Shown here one piece after another: positions 18,875 to 27,486 of a stretch of 64,000 nucleotides of DNA. A model generated the notes under the pieces. That model made no database searches and was not told the DNA's origin. It saw only the letters and a program-made list of their open reading frames with translations. The position numbers were made by a program, and so were the translations under genes. The number at the start of each line of letters is the position of its first letter. The first letter of the stretch is position 1. The stretch lies in assembly GCA_965230605.1 (NCBI GenBank), contig CBDDLD010000004.1:1426001-1490000 (forward strand), given 5' to 3'. Source of the DNA: CBDDLD01 sp965230605 (GTDB lineage Bacteria > Bacteroidota > Bacteroidia > Flavobacteriales > Flavobacteriaceae).

Positions 18875-19409
18875 TTTTTTCAAAAAAGCTAAACGAATTA
18901 CCTCCATAGCTTTTAGAATAAGCATAATGCTCCAAATTTGTTAAATCGGTATGCTTTGAGTGTTCAATAATTAGTAGACCATTTGATTCTAAAAGCTCAT
19001 TTTTAAATACCAGCTCTGGTATTTTAGAAAACAATTCAACAGAAAACTCATATGGAGGATCAGCAAAAATTACGGTATGTTTTTTTGATGTGTTTTCTAG
19101 GTAACTAAAGGCATCACTTTTAATGGCTGTTATTGGCATATCAAATTCGTCTGCTATACTATTTATGAATTTTATACAACCATAAAAAGCATCTACTGCA
19201 GTTATATGCTCAGTACCTCTAGATGCAAACTCATAGCTTATATTACCTGTGCCGGCAAATAAATCTAGAACCGATATATCTTCAAAATAAAATGAGTTGT
19301 TTAGAATATTGAATAGTGATTCTTTAGCCATATCTGTTGTTGGCCTCACCGGTAGTTTCTTTGGTGCAGTAATACGACGTCCTTTAAATTGACCAGAAAT
19401 AATACGCAT
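18861..19409 (-). CDS. rsmD: 16S rRNA (guanine966-N2)-methyltransferase RsmD
   Basis: This is a SAM-dependent rRNA methyltransferase of 182 residues, normal for the family. Seen: the N-terminal MRIISGQFKGRRI and RPTTDMAKESLFNIL signature, the SAM loop DLFAGTGNISYEFASRG and the catalytic motif ADPPYEF (the DPPY form of NPPY). Its start shares one base with the stop of the upstream DUF3822 gene. Its last four codons and stop are antisense to the 3' strand of rnpB helix P1, an unusual convergent overlap of 14 bases. Confidence 0.94.
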   Translation of the reverse strand: MRIISGQFKGRRITAPKKLPVRPTTDMAKESLFNILNNSFYFEDISVLDLFAGTGNISYEFASRGTEHITAVDAFYGCIKFINSIADEFDMPITAIKSDAFSYLENTSKKHTVIFADPPYEFSVELFSKIPELVFKNELLESNGLLIIEHSKHTDLTNLEHYAYSKSYGGNSFSFFEKKADL

Positions 19410-20215
19410 TAGAAGCTATTTAACAGTATAAGATGATTCTGTGTGTCTTCAGCATTAATACTAGAGTCAAAATCAAAACGCGACGGTACGTCTTCAATAC
19501 TGATATGCCTTAAATATTTATACAAGACTTTGTATTTGTCATCATCTTCATTAATTATTCCAGTGATAGATACATTTATAGTTTCCGGATCTAACTGCAA
19601 TTGTTCTATAGTGAATAGGGTGTAATATGCAAAGTCCTCAACAGTTTGATACTCAAAAATATTGTACAAAGTTAAAGCGCCTTTATCAGTAACAATAAGC
19701 TCAAAGGTTTGAGAGTTTACGTTGATGTGTAAGTCAACAGATTCACTTTTAAGATGACGCTGTACTATAGTATCAATCAATATTGTCGAAGAATGTTTAT
19801 AAACAAACTCTCCAAATGTGTCAAAGATGTAATTATTCACATTAACATAAGGGACATAGACATTAACAGCGTCATTGATGTTAATATCATCTTCAGAGAT
19901 AAAATCTGTCTTAAGTATTTTAGAATTGAATTTTAAATAGTCTGCACTATGATCTTTATCATACAGTGATTTAGGGACAATGGTAGATAAGCTGTTGTGA
20001 TGTATTACCTGTACAGCACTAAACTCATCAGAATATATAGTATTAGAGCTTAATTCGGCTTTTAATCGATTCAGAACTTCGTAAGGCGTTAACTTCTTAT
20101 CAAATATAATACTGTAAAGATGTTCTATTGTATTCGAAGTTCTGTTTAAAATACAAAAAGAAAGTCCACTCAATTTTACTTGAATGGACAGTTCTTTAAT
20201 ATTTGTTTTAGTCAA
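19409..20215 (-). CDS. DUF3822 family protein
   Basis: The product has 268 residues, is soluble and has no signal peptide. Its overall shape (KLSGLSFCILN at the N-terminus, then FIYKHSSTILID-like and LIVTDKGALTLYNIF-like strands) fits the DUF3822 family found beside rsmD in Flavobacteriaceae. Members resemble ASKHA-fold proteins, but no ATPase activity is established. It is translationally coupled to rsmD by a TAATG overlap and lies 2 bases after the membrane-protein gene upstream. Any role in ribosome maturation is inferred only from the neighbour. Confidence 0.75.
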   Translation of the reverse strand: MTKTNIKELSIQVKLSGLSFCILNRTSNTIEHLYSIIFDKKLTPYEVLNRLKAELSSNTIYSDEFSAVQVIHHNSLSTIVPKSLYDKDHSADYLKFNSKILKTDFISEDDININDAVNVYVPYVNVNNYIFDTFGEFVYKHSSTILIDTIVQRHLKSESVDLHINVNSQTFELIVTDKGALTLYNIFEYQTVEDFAYYTLFTIEQLQLDPETINVSITGIINEDDDKYKVLYKYLRHISIEDVPSRFDFDSSINAEDTQNHLILLNSF

Positions 20216-20217
20216 GC

Positions 20218-20946
20218 TTACTGTTTTTTAGCGTAGTTTTTTGGCCAGTTTCCATTGGTGTTAATTTCTTCCATAGAACCTACTTTTATTGTAGGGCCAT
20301 TAACACCATCTACTGAAACTACTTGTTTTTCATTGTCGACAAGATTCTTATCTTGATCATGTAAAATAATTGCTTTATCTACACTGGCTTCAAATACAGG
20401 AATTTCATCTAACTCGCCTGCTTTAAGGTCAAACTTAGCTCCGTCTGCACCAATACCGACATTCATCATAGTTTTATAGCGATCACTGCCTTTGAATAAA
20501 GAATCTTTTACCGAGTAAAAATCTAGAGTGTCTATTACAATTAATGTTTTAAACGTTTCTACACCACCAAAGCGTCTAGTAGCTTCTTCGTCTAACACAG
20601 TACTATCTTTTCTCTGAATAATAGGAACTCTTGCAGTGTCTATAAATCGTATTAATTTATCAAAACTGTCAGAGTATTTCCCTGTTACTTGCTTATGAGC
20701 TATTTGCGCATCTCTTACATCGATAAGTCGGTCTATTACAAGTGCGTAACGCTCATTTTTAAGCTGATTGAACTTTATATCACTATAAACAGACATAAAT
20801 GTGATGTACCCTAAATAAATGATTAATGCCCATAACACAAGGTTTAGAACAGGTTTTATTTTTTTAGGGACGAATTTGTCAATTATCCATACAATACCTA
20901 TCGTGGCTAATATAATGGCAACGACTACAAGAATTACTGTTAACAT
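20218..20946 (-). CDS. Conserved membrane protein of unknown function
   Basis: The product has 242 residues with two adjacent transmembrane helices (about 2-22 and 33-54), then a soluble part with a charged coiled segment (about 60-90) and a mixed domain. No enzyme motif is visible. The N-terminal helices plus a soluble domain containing IAHKQVTGKYSDSFDKLI-type sequence faintly recall pseudopilin-like proteins, but this is not firm. It is the first gene of the unit leading to DUF3822 and rsmD, and a TAnnTTTG box lies upstream. Confidence 0.7.
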   Translation of the reverse strand: MLTVILVVVAIILATIGIVWIIDKFVPKKIKPVLNLVLWALIIYLGYITFMSVYSDIKFNQLKNERYALVIDRLIDVRDAQIAHKQVTGKYSDSFDKLIRFIDTARVPIIQRKDSTVLDEEATRRFGGVETFKTLIVIDTLDFYSVKDSLFKGSDRYKTMMNVGIGADGAKFDLKAGELDEIPVFEASVDKAIILHDQDKNLVDNEKQVVSVDGVNGPTIKVGSMEEINTNGNWPKNYAKKQ

Positions 20947-20975
20947 AGTTAGTTTGTTTTATTAAGGTCTTTCGC

Positions 20976-20983
20976 AAATCTAC
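20976..20983 (-). promoter_or_regulatory. Candidate -7 box for membrane protein-DUF3822-rsmD operon
   Basis: The minus strand reads TAGATTTG, matching TAnnTTTG, 29 bases before the ATG at 20946. The region is AT-rich with a long A/T run just upstream. No confident -33 element. Confidence 0.45.
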
Positions 20984-21096
20984 AATTTTTTTTTGTTCGT
21001 AAAAACCTATATAAATAAAAAATGGTGATGCTACATTTTTTTAACGATTTAATAAGTATATAGTAGTATATTGAACACCTTTTATATTCAGATGGT

Positions 21097-22527
21097 ATGA
21101 TCTCTAATGCTTCAGATTTTTATAAGCTTATCAAATCTAAATTTCCCTTTGTGCCAACACAAAAACAAGATATCGTTTTAATGCAACTATCTGAGTTTAT
21201 TTTTGAAACATCTCCTAATGCATTATACCTATTAAAAGGCTACGCCGGAACAGGTAAGACCAGTATTATTGGTGCCTTGGTAAGTAACTTATGGCAAGCC
21301 AAAAAGAGTGCTGTACTTATGGCACCTACTGGAAGAGCTGCTAAAGTCATTGCTAATTACTCTGGAAAGGAAGCTTTTACGATTCATAAAAAAATATACT
21401 TCCCCAAGAAACAAAAAGGCGGAGGCGTTAAGTTTGTGATGCAGCCAAATAAGCACAGAAATACAATATTTATTGTTGATGAAGCTTCAATGATACCCGA
21501 TACTCCTGCAGATTCTAAACTTTTTGAGAATGGATCGTTGTTAGATGATCTGATGCATTATGTCTACAGCGGACATCAATGTAAATTGTTATTAATTGGT
21601 GATATTGCCCAATTACCTCCTGTTAAGTCTGACTTAAGTCCGGCATTAGATGCCACAAAGCTAGATTTGAATTACAATAAACAAGTAAAGAGTGTTGAGC
21701 TAGATGAAGTTGTAAGACAAGAAGCAAATTCTGGAATTTTAGAAAATGCTACCGAGCTGAGAGAAGTTCTCGAAACTTCATTTTATGACAGCTTTAAGTT
21801 TTCAGTAAAGACATACACAGATATTGTAAGATTGACAGATGGACATGAGATCATGGATGCTATTAATGAGTCGTACAGTAACAAAGGCTATGAAGAAACG
21901 GCTATCATCGTTAGGAGCAATAAACGTGCAAATCTATATAACAAGCAAATCCGTGAGCGAATTTTATTTAATGAAAATGAACTCTCCTCTGGAGATTATC
22001 TAATGGTGGTAAAGAACAACTATTTCTGGATAAAACCCACGTCAGAAGCAGGATTTATTGCTAATGGAGATATTGTAGAAGTATTAGAAATATTTAATAT
22101 CAAAGAATTGTATGGGTTCAAATTTGCTGAAGTAAAAGTGCGTATGGTAGATTACCCCAGAATGCGACCTTTTGAAACAGTACTTCTCTTAAATACCATA
22201 GATGCTGAAACACCCTCATTAAGTTATGAGGATTCTAACCGTTTGTATCAAGAAGTTATGAAAGACTATGAGAATGAAACTTCTAACTACAAGAAGTTCT
22301 TAAGTGTTAAGAACAATAAATTCTTTAATGCTTTACAAGTAAAATTCTCTTATGCTATAACCTGCCACAAGTCTCAAGGTGGACAATGGGATACTATTTT
22401 TGTTGAACAGCCTTACCTTCCAAACGGCATGGATAGAGATTACATTAGATGGCTATATACTGCAGTTACAAGAGCTAAAGAAAAATTATATTTAATTGGT
22501 TTTAAAGATGACTTTTTTATTTCGTAA
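21097..22527 (+). CDS. RecD-like superfamily 1 DNA helicase
   Basis: The product has 476 residues. Walker A GYAGTGKTS is near residues 47-55, motif Ia is APTGRAAKV, Walker B is VDEASMI, motif III is LLIGDIAQLPP and the C-terminal motifs V/VI are AITCHKSQGGQWD and YTAVTRAKEKL. This is the compact RecD2-like helicase (5'-3' SF1B) common in Flavobacteria upstream of kdsB, without the long N-terminal extension of Deinococcus RecD2. It probably acts in DNA repair or replication restart, as inferred from the family. It stands 150 bases after a divergent operon. Confidence 0.9.
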   Translation: MISNASDFYKLIKSKFPFVPTQKQDIVLMQLSEFIFETSPNALYLLKGYAGTGKTSIIGALVSNLWQAKKSAVLMAPTGRAAKVIANYSGKEAFTIHKKIYFPKKQKGGGVKFVMQPNKHRNTIFIVDEASMIPDTPADSKLFENGSLLDDLMHYVYSGHQCKLLLIGDIAQLPPVKSDLSPALDATKLDLNYNKQVKSVELDEVVRQEANSGILENATELREVLETSFYDSFKFSVKTYTDIVRLTDGHEIMDAINESYSNKGYEETAIIVRSNKRANLYNKQIRERILFNENELSSGDYLMVVKNNYFWIKPTSEAGFIANGDIVEVLEIFNIKELYGFKFAEVKVRMVDYPRMRPFETVLLLNTIDAETPSLSYEDSNRLYQEVMKDYENETSNYKKFLSVKNNKFFNALQVKFSYAITCHKSQGGQWDTIFVEQPYLPNGMDRDYIRWLYTAVTRAKEKLYLIGFKDDFFIS

Positions 22528-22542
22528 ATAGATGTAAAGGGT

Positions 22543-22550
22543 TATTTTTG
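22543..22550 (+). promoter_or_regulatory. Candidate -7 box for kdsB
   Basis: TATTTTTG matches TAnnTTTG 21 bases before the kdsB ATG, in the 43-base gap after the helicase gene. It would allow expression of the envelope cluster separately from the helicase. Confidence 0.4.
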
Positions 22551-22570
22551 AAAGACGTAATATACATTTA

Positions 22571-23299
22571 ATGAAAGTTATTTCTATGATTCCGGCGCGT
22601 TATAGCGCTTCTCGCTTTCCCGGTAAATTGATGCAAGACCTCGCAGGTAAAACAGTAATTTTAAGAACTTATGAAGCTACTGTGGCTACTGGATTATTTG
22701 AAGATGTGTATGTTGTTACCGATAGTGATATCATATACAAAGAGATTACCAGTAATGGCGGAAAAGCTATTATGAGCAAAAAAGAGCATGAATCTGGTAG
22801 TGATAGAATAGCTGAAGCTGTCGCAGATGTAGAATGTGATATTGTGGTAAATGTTCAAGGGGACGAACCCTTTACTGAACGCGAAAGTTTAGAGAAGGTA
22901 CTCAGTGTTTTTAAAGCAGATGATAAGAAAGAAATAGATCTGGCCTCATTGATGGTAGAAATCACGGATTGGGATGAAATCAACAACCCTAATACCGTCA
23001 AAGTTATAGTAGATGAAAATAATTTTGCACTATACTTTTCGCGTAATCCTATTCCATATCCACGTGATAAAGCAGCAGGAGCGAGGTATTTTAAACACAA
23101 AGGGATTTATGCGTTTAGAAGAGAAGCACTATTAGACTTTTATGTATTACCGATGCGCTTTATTGAAGCTACGGAGAAGATTGAATGCATACGATATTTA
23201 GAGTACGGACGTAAAATAAAAATGATTGAAACTACAGTCGAAGGTGTAGAGATTGATACGCCTGAAGATTTAGAAAAAGCAAAACGTCTATGGAAATAA
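22571..23299 (+). CDS. kdsB: 3-deoxy-manno-octulosonate cytidylyltransferase
   Basis: The enzyme activates Kdo with CTP to CMP-Kdo for lipopolysaccharide core synthesis. The product has 242 residues, normal length. Seen: nucleotide-binding N-terminus IPARYSASRFPGKLM, the VNVQGDEPF motif and the C-terminal segment VEGVEIDTPEDLE. It overlaps the following HAD gene by 10 bases. The nearby KdnB-like gene suggests that the substrate here could be 8-amino-Kdo instead of Kdo; the Shewanella enzyme prefers the amino sugar. Confidence 0.95.
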   Translation: MKVISMIPARYSASRFPGKLMQDLAGKTVILRTYEATVATGLFEDVYVVTDSDIIYKEITSNGGKAIMSKKEHESGSDRIAEAVADVECDIVVNVQGDEPFTERESLEKVLSVFKADDKKEIDLASLMVEITDWDEINNPNTVKVIVDENNFALYFSRNPIPYPRDKAAGARYFKHKGIYAFRREALLDFYVLPMRFIEATEKIECIRYLEYGRKIKMIETTVEGVEIDTPEDLEKAKRLWK

Positions 23300-24000
23300 A
23301 TTATGATAATATACAGGTTATAGGCTTTGACGCCGATGATACCTTATGGGTTAATGAAACCTACTTTAGAGATGCAGAACAAGAATTTGCAAAACTATTA
23401 TCACATTATGAAACACCAAATAAAATAGACCAAGAACTATATAAAATGGAGGTGAAAAACCTGCCTTTATATGGGTATGGTGTTAAAGGGTTTATGTTAT
23501 CTATGGTAGAGATGGCCATTGAGTTATCTAATTACAACGCTTCCAATAAGATTATTGAAGATGTCTTAAATATTGGTAAAGATATGATTAACAAACCTGT
23601 GGAGCTACTACCTGGGGTGGAGGACGTATTACAGCAATTATCCGGAAACTATAAATTAATAGTGGCTACAAAAGGAGATCTGTTAGATCAGGAACGTAAA
23701 CTAGAGAAGTCAGGATTAATAGATTATTTCCACCATATCGAAGTGCTTAGTGAAAAGAAAGAAGATAATTATCTAAAACTGCTGAAGCATTTAGATATAG
23801 ATCCATCTTCATTTTTAATGATAGGAAATTCACTGAAGTCAGACATTTTACCGCTTGTTAACATAGATGCTAAAGCTATTCATGTGCCTTTCCATACCAC
23901 ATGGCAACATGAGACAGTGAGTCACGGTGAATTAAATGGAAATGATTACCTGACAGTAAATACATTAACCGATATATTAGATTATTTAAAGATTAAGTGA
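23290..24000 (+). CDS. HAD family hydrolase
   Basis: The product has 236 residues. Motif I is FDADDTLW (nucleophile Asp in DADDT), motif II is VATKGD and motif IV is GNSLKSDILP. A helical cap sits between motifs I and II, so this is an HAD-I enzyme with a C1 cap, not the capless KdsC (Kdo-8-phosphate phosphatase) despite the kdsB neighbour. Substrate unknown. It starts 10 bases inside kdsB and its stop overlaps the GTG start of the next gene, so the three are translationally coupled. Confidence 0.88.
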   Translation: MEINYDNIQVIGFDADDTLWVNETYFRDAEQEFAKLLSHYETPNKIDQELYKMEVKNLPLYGYGVKGFMLSMVEMAIELSNYNASNKIIEDVLNIGKDMINKPVELLPGVEDVLQQLSGNYKLIVATKGDLLDQERKLEKSGLIDYFHHIEVLSEKKEDNYLKLLKHLDIDPSSFLMIGNSLKSDILPLVNIDAKAIHVPFHTTWQHETVSHGELNGNDYLTVNTLTDILDYLKIK

Positions 24001-24617
24001 AACGATTAGATATAAATACTTGGGATAGAAAACAACTTTTTGAGCATTTTATGGATTTTCATGATCCATATTTTGCTGTAAGTTTTAAGGTTGATACAAC
24101 AGAAGCTTACAAGTTTTCTAAATCTAGCAAAGTGTCATTCTTTACAAAGTATTTACATGCATGTCTTCAGGCCATGAACGACATAGAGAATTTTAGATAC
24201 CGATTAGATAGTGAGAATAGAGTAGTGGTGCATGATGTCATACATGCTTCAGCAACTATCTTAAGACCTAATAAAACTTTTGGATTTTCATTCATTCATT
24301 TTGATAATGATATTTTAAAGTTTCAAGAATATGTAAATCAAGAAAAGGAACGTATATTTAACTCCCAGGAATTATTTCCGCCGACAAATTCTAATGACTG
24401 TATACATTGCTCATCTCTCCCGTGGCTTAATTTTACAGGGCATAAAGAACCATTTATGGGAATAAAAGACTCGGTGCCAAAAGTGGCATTTAGTAAAGTT
24501 GAAGCCAATAACAATCGAAAAGAAATGACAATTGCTTTAAGTGTTAATCATGCATTAGTTGATGGCTATCATGTTGGGCTGTTTAAAGAAAAGTTTCAAT
24601 TTTATTTAAATGCTTAA
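23997..24617 (+). CDS. CAT-like acyltransferase
   Basis: The product has 206 residues and resembles the chloramphenicol acetyltransferase (CatA, type A) fold along its full length. The catalytic motif is present as NHALVDGYHVG near the C-terminus; the catalytic His and the Asp of HxxxD are kept, while the residue before the His is Asn instead of the common His. The start is a GTG whose last two bases belong to the TGA stop of the HAD gene. Many Bacteroidota carry such CAT-like proteins in chromosomal operons; whether this one acts on chloramphenicol or on an envelope metabolite is unknown. The context favours an endogenous role. Confidence 0.82.
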   Translation: MKRLDINTWDRKQLFEHFMDFHDPYFAVSFKVDTTEAYKFSKSSKVSFFTKYLHACLQAMNDIENFRYRLDSENRVVVHDVIHASATILRPNKTFGFSFIHFDNDILKFQEYVNQEKERIFNSQELFPPTNSNDCIHCSSLPWLNFTGHKEPFMGIKDSVPKVAFSKVEANNNRKEMTIALSVNHALVDGYHVGLFKEKFQFYLNA

Positions 24618-24637
24618 TTTTTAAAGAACAATGTTGT

Positions 24638-24645
24638 TATTTTTG
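24638..24645 (+). promoter_or_regulatory. Candidate -7 box for the KdnB-like gene
   Basis: TATTTTTG matches TAnnTTTG and ends 18 bases before the ATG at 24663, in the short gap after the CAT-like gene. A TTG at the -33 position is not evident. Confidence 0.35.
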
Positions 24646-24662
24646 TCAAAGAAATAGAGTAA

Positions 24663-25745
24663 ATGAATTATAAAAATTACCCAATGGTGTCCAGAGTTAT
24701 TTTTGGACGCGGAAGTTTTAACCAACTTGGTGACATTTTAGCTCCAAAGCGACTAAACGATAAAGCTCCATTTATTTTTTTAGTCGATGATGTTTTCAAG
24801 GGTAATGCTTGGTTAACATCAAGAATTCCTTTGGCTTATGCTGATGAATTACTCTATATTTCTGCAGAAGAAGAACCAAAGACAAGTCAAGTAGACGAGT
24901 TAGTTGAATCCATTATCTTAAAACACAGAGACAGACCTTCAGGCATTATTGGCATTGGAGGAGGTACTATTTTAGATTTAGCAAAGGCAGTGGCTATAAT
25001 GCTAACTAATGAAGGCGAATCTAAAGACTACCAAGGATGGGATTTGGTTAAAAATCCAGCTATCTATCATGTAGGTATTCCAACGATTTCTGGTACAGGA
25101 GCGGAAGTGTCTAGAACAACCGTTTTAACAGGTCCGGATAAGAAGTTAGGAATCAATAGTGATTATACCCCTTTTGATCAAGTTATTCTTGACCCTGAGC
25201 TAACTAAAGATGTCCCAAAGCAGCAATGGTTTTATACAGGAATGGATTGTTATGTGCACTGCATAGAATCGCTCAACGGTACCTTTCTTAATGCCTTTAG
25301 TAGAAGCTATGGAGAAAAAGCATTTGAATTATGTAAGGAAATCTTCTTAGATAATAATCTTACAGATGTAGAATCTCAAGACAAACTGATGATGGCTTCA
25401 TGGCACGGTGGAATGAGTATAGCATATTCACAAGTGGGGATAGCGCATGCTATGAGTTATGGATTATCTTACTTATTAGGGACTAAACACGGTATAGGTA
25501 ACTGTATTGTATTTGACCATTTAGAAGAATATTACCCTGAAGGTGTCAAGTTATTTAAGCAAATGAAAACTGTAAATAATATTGAATTACCAAAGGGGAT
25601 ATGTGCAGATTTGGATGATGTACAATTTGATATTATGATTGATATCGCCTTAAGCCTAGAACCTCTCTGGGAAAATGCACTTGGTTCGCATTGGAAGTCC
25701 AAAATATCTAGAAAAGACTTATTGACGCTTTACAAAAAAATGTAA
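24663..25745 (+). CDS. kdnB: KdnB-like 3-deoxy-manno-octulosonate 8-oxidase (iron-containing ADH family)
   Basis: The product has 360 residues in the iron-containing alcohol dehydrogenase family: NAD-binding GIIGIGGGTILDLAKA, the PTISGTGAEVSRT segment and metal-ligand histidines in YVHCIES, GIAHAMSYG and TKHGIGN. The N-terminus MNYKNYPMVSRVIFGRGSF and the SDYTPFDQ segment agree, from memory, with KdnB of Shewanella, which oxidises C8 of Kdo before the PLP enzyme KdnA adds the amino group to give Kdo8N. Location three genes after kdsB fits that role. No kdnA-like aminotransferase is in the window. Family certain; KdnB identity likely but not verified by alignment. Confidence 0.8.
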   Translation: MNYKNYPMVSRVIFGRGSFNQLGDILAPKRLNDKAPFIFLVDDVFKGNAWLTSRIPLAYADELLYISAEEEPKTSQVDELVESIILKHRDRPSGIIGIGGGTILDLAKAVAIMLTNEGESKDYQGWDLVKNPAIYHVGIPTISGTGAEVSRTTVLTGPDKKLGINSDYTPFDQVILDPELTKDVPKQQWFYTGMDCYVHCIESLNGTFLNAFSRSYGEKAFELCKEIFLDNNLTDVESQDKLMMASWHGGMSIAYSQVGIAHAMSYGLSYLLGTKHGIGNCIVFDHLEEYYPEGVKLFKQMKTVNNIELPKGICADLDDVQFDIMIDIALSLEPLWENALGSHWKSKISRKDLLTLYKKM

Positions 25746-25747
25746 CC

Positions 25748-26296
25748 ATGCGTTGGTTAGCAAAATTCATATACTTTAAAATCCTTGGCTGGAAAGTTGT
25801 TGGCAATACAACCTTCTCTAAAGGCGAAATAAAAAAGGCCATTATTATTGCCATACCACATACAAGTTGGCACGACTTTATTATTGGTGTTTTATTAAGG
25901 AAAGTAGTTGGATTGAAAACTAATTTTATTGCCAAAAAAGAGTTGTTCAAATGGCCATTTGGCTATTATTTCAGGGCTATTGGCGGTAAAGCTCTAGATA
26001 GAACTCCAGGACAAAATAAAGTTGAAGCAATTGCTAAGTTTTTTAATACAGAAACAGAGTTTAGATTAGCACTTGCACCAGAAGGGACACGTAAAAAAGT
26101 TGAGCAGTGGAAGACAGGATTTTATTATATAGCTAAAGCTGCTAAAGTGCCTATCATCATGTTCACTTTAGATTTTGAAAACAAACAAAATAAAGTTGCT
26201 GAACCCTTCTATCCAACTGATGATATAGAAGCAGATTTTGAATACATGAGAGCTTTTTACAAAGGTGTAAAAGGAAAGATAGCTAAATACTCTTAA
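25748..26296 (+). CDS. PlsC-like 1-acylglycerol-3-phosphate acyltransferase
   Basis: The product has 182 residues. The acyltransferase box H-x4-D is seen in PHTSWHDF, the second block in AIGGKALDRT and the third in APEGTRKK. The protein is shorter than E. coli PlsC but fits the short glycerol acyltransferase group of Bacteroidota. It could act in phospholipid or acyl-lipid synthesis at the inner membrane; the acceptor is not proven. It begins 2 bases after the KdnB-like gene, so envelope sugar and lipid genes appear to be in one transcript. Confidence 0.88.
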   Translation: MRWLAKFIYFKILGWKVVGNTTFSKGEIKKAIIIAIPHTSWHDFIIGVLLRKVVGLKTNFIAKKELFKWPFGYYFRAIGGKALDRTPGQNKVEAIAKFFNTETEFRLALAPEGTRKKVEQWKTGFYYIAKAAKVPIIMFTLDFENKQNKVAEPFYPTDDIEADFEYMRAFYKGVKGKIAKYS

Positions 26297-26299
26297 TAA

Positions 26300-26713
26300 T
26301 TATTTTCTGTCTTTAAGTCTGTAGACAAATTTTAGACCACTCCAATCCTCATCAAACGCAACTACTTTTGTATCTACAAGGCCTTGTTCTAGGACATAAG
26401 TTCTAATAAGATCCCTGTTGATATCGGTTTCAATTTTAGAACTCCCTTTTGGCCAACTTATCCATAACATGCCGTCCATCTTAAGGGCTTTTTTGTAAAG
26501 CGGAACTTTTGCTTCTAAATCTGATTTAAACTGAAAAAATAAATGAATAAAATCAGCACTTTTAGATTCAGCTTTATCGATCTTTTTGACATCTTCAGGA
26601 AGATCTATTAATAGACTATAATAATTATCAGGAGCATTAAAAAGTAACATTTTGTATCCTGACTTAATACCTAATTTTTTTGATAAAGGTGTTTTTGAAT
26701 ACCCGGCTGGCAT
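26300..26713 (-). CDS. DUF3052 family protein
   Basis: The product has about 137 residues from the ATG, starting MPAGYSKTPLSKKLGIK, the family signature; an in-frame GTG at 26731 would add six residues. Members contain a Rossmann-like fold with the DGMLWISWPKGSS segment seen here. Function is unknown. It is convergent with the acyltransferase gene, only 3 bases apart, and no terminator separates them. Confidence 0.78.
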   Translation of the reverse strand: MPAGYSKTPLSKKLGIKSGYKMLLFNAPDNYYSLLIDLPEDVKKIDKAESKSADFIHLFFQFKSDLEAKVPLYKKALKMDGMLWISWPKGSSKIETDINRDLIRTYVLEQGLVDTKVVAFDEDWSGLKFVYRLKDRK

Positions 26714-26871
26714 AGTAGAAATTATTTTCACAAAAGATACTATTTTTTATAGAAAAATGGAGGCGAATCACCTTTAAAATGGCACAGATTTTGTTTTATA
26801 ATTAATGTACTGATAATGAAACATAAAGTAAACATCATTGTGTCCCTAAAAAGAAACATTATGGTACATAC

Positions 26872-26904
26872 AAAAGCTATTCTTGTCAAATAGAATAGCT
26901 TTTT
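26872..26904 (-). terminator. Hairpin terminator
   Basis: The stem AAAAGCTATTC / GAATAGCTTTT has a 10-base loop. It lies 6 bases beyond the stop of the minus-strand gene at 26910-27413 and probably ends it. On the plus strand it carries six T, but no plus gene ends nearby. Confidence 0.7.
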
Positions 26905-26909
26905 TAATT

Positions 26910-27413
26910 TTAGAATTTCCGTTTTTCTAAAGTGCCTTTCTTCTTGGGGTCCTCCTTATCTTCATCCTCTCTTCCCGGGAAAATTAATGATGTTGAAGCA
27001 TATGTAGTTCCAAAATTGACATTGGCATAATATACTTGACTAATCGCGTCTATTACCTGATCCTCTGTAAGCTCTTTTAGAGGATGAATATAGGCTGACC
27101 ATAAGATATTATCTGCAATAGCATATTTTACATCTAATGCAGTATGAAAATTTGCTATCATAGATGCTCTAATAGCATCATCATCTATGGCTGATGCCTC
27201 AGCGATTGGAGATATAATTCGCATTCTATTATTAGTAGAATCAGTTAAGCATATGAAAATGACATCATTTATTTTAAACTGCCATCTACCCGTGCTTCCT
27301 TCAATAGAATCTGTGGTAGAGTTAATAATTTGTTCTAATTTTTGGTTAGTCATGTTTTGAGATGTAGAAACCATGCAGACTAGCATAAAGACTATTGAAA
27401 GAGCAGTTCTCAT
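26910..27413 (-). CDS. Secreted protein of unknown function
   Basis: The product has 167 residues with a signal peptide (about 1-18, ending VSTSQN). The mature part has the composition of a small alpha/beta protein, with a two-stranded segment around GRWQFKINDVIFICLTD, a helical region and a highly charged C-terminal tail rich in Asp, Glu and Lys. The fold faintly recalls YbjN/secretion-chaperone-like domains, but I cannot support this further. It is a single gene with its own terminator. Confidence 0.65.
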   Translation of the reverse strand: MRTALSIVFMLVCMVSTSQNMTNQKLEQIINSTTDSIEGSTGRWQFKINDVIFICLTDSTNNRMRIISPIAEASAIDDDAIRASMIANFHTALDVKYAIADNILWSAYIHPLKELTEDQVIDAISQVYYANVNFGTTYASTSLIFPGREDEDKEDPKKKGTLEKRKF

Positions 27414-27486
27414 GTGATTAATTTTATGGATGATACCTTATAGTGGTCGCTTAAAGCGATAAAACCTAATAAAACAATACGTTAAA

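Noticed and set aside
23290..24000. HAD gene as kdsC (Kdo-8-phosphate phosphatase)
   Set aside because: KdsC is a capless protein of about 170 to 180 residues; this one has a cap domain and 236 residues.
23997..24617. Acquired chloramphenicol-resistance gene
   Set aside because: It is translationally coupled to chromosomal envelope genes and no mobile element is nearby; resistance cannot be concluded from the fold.
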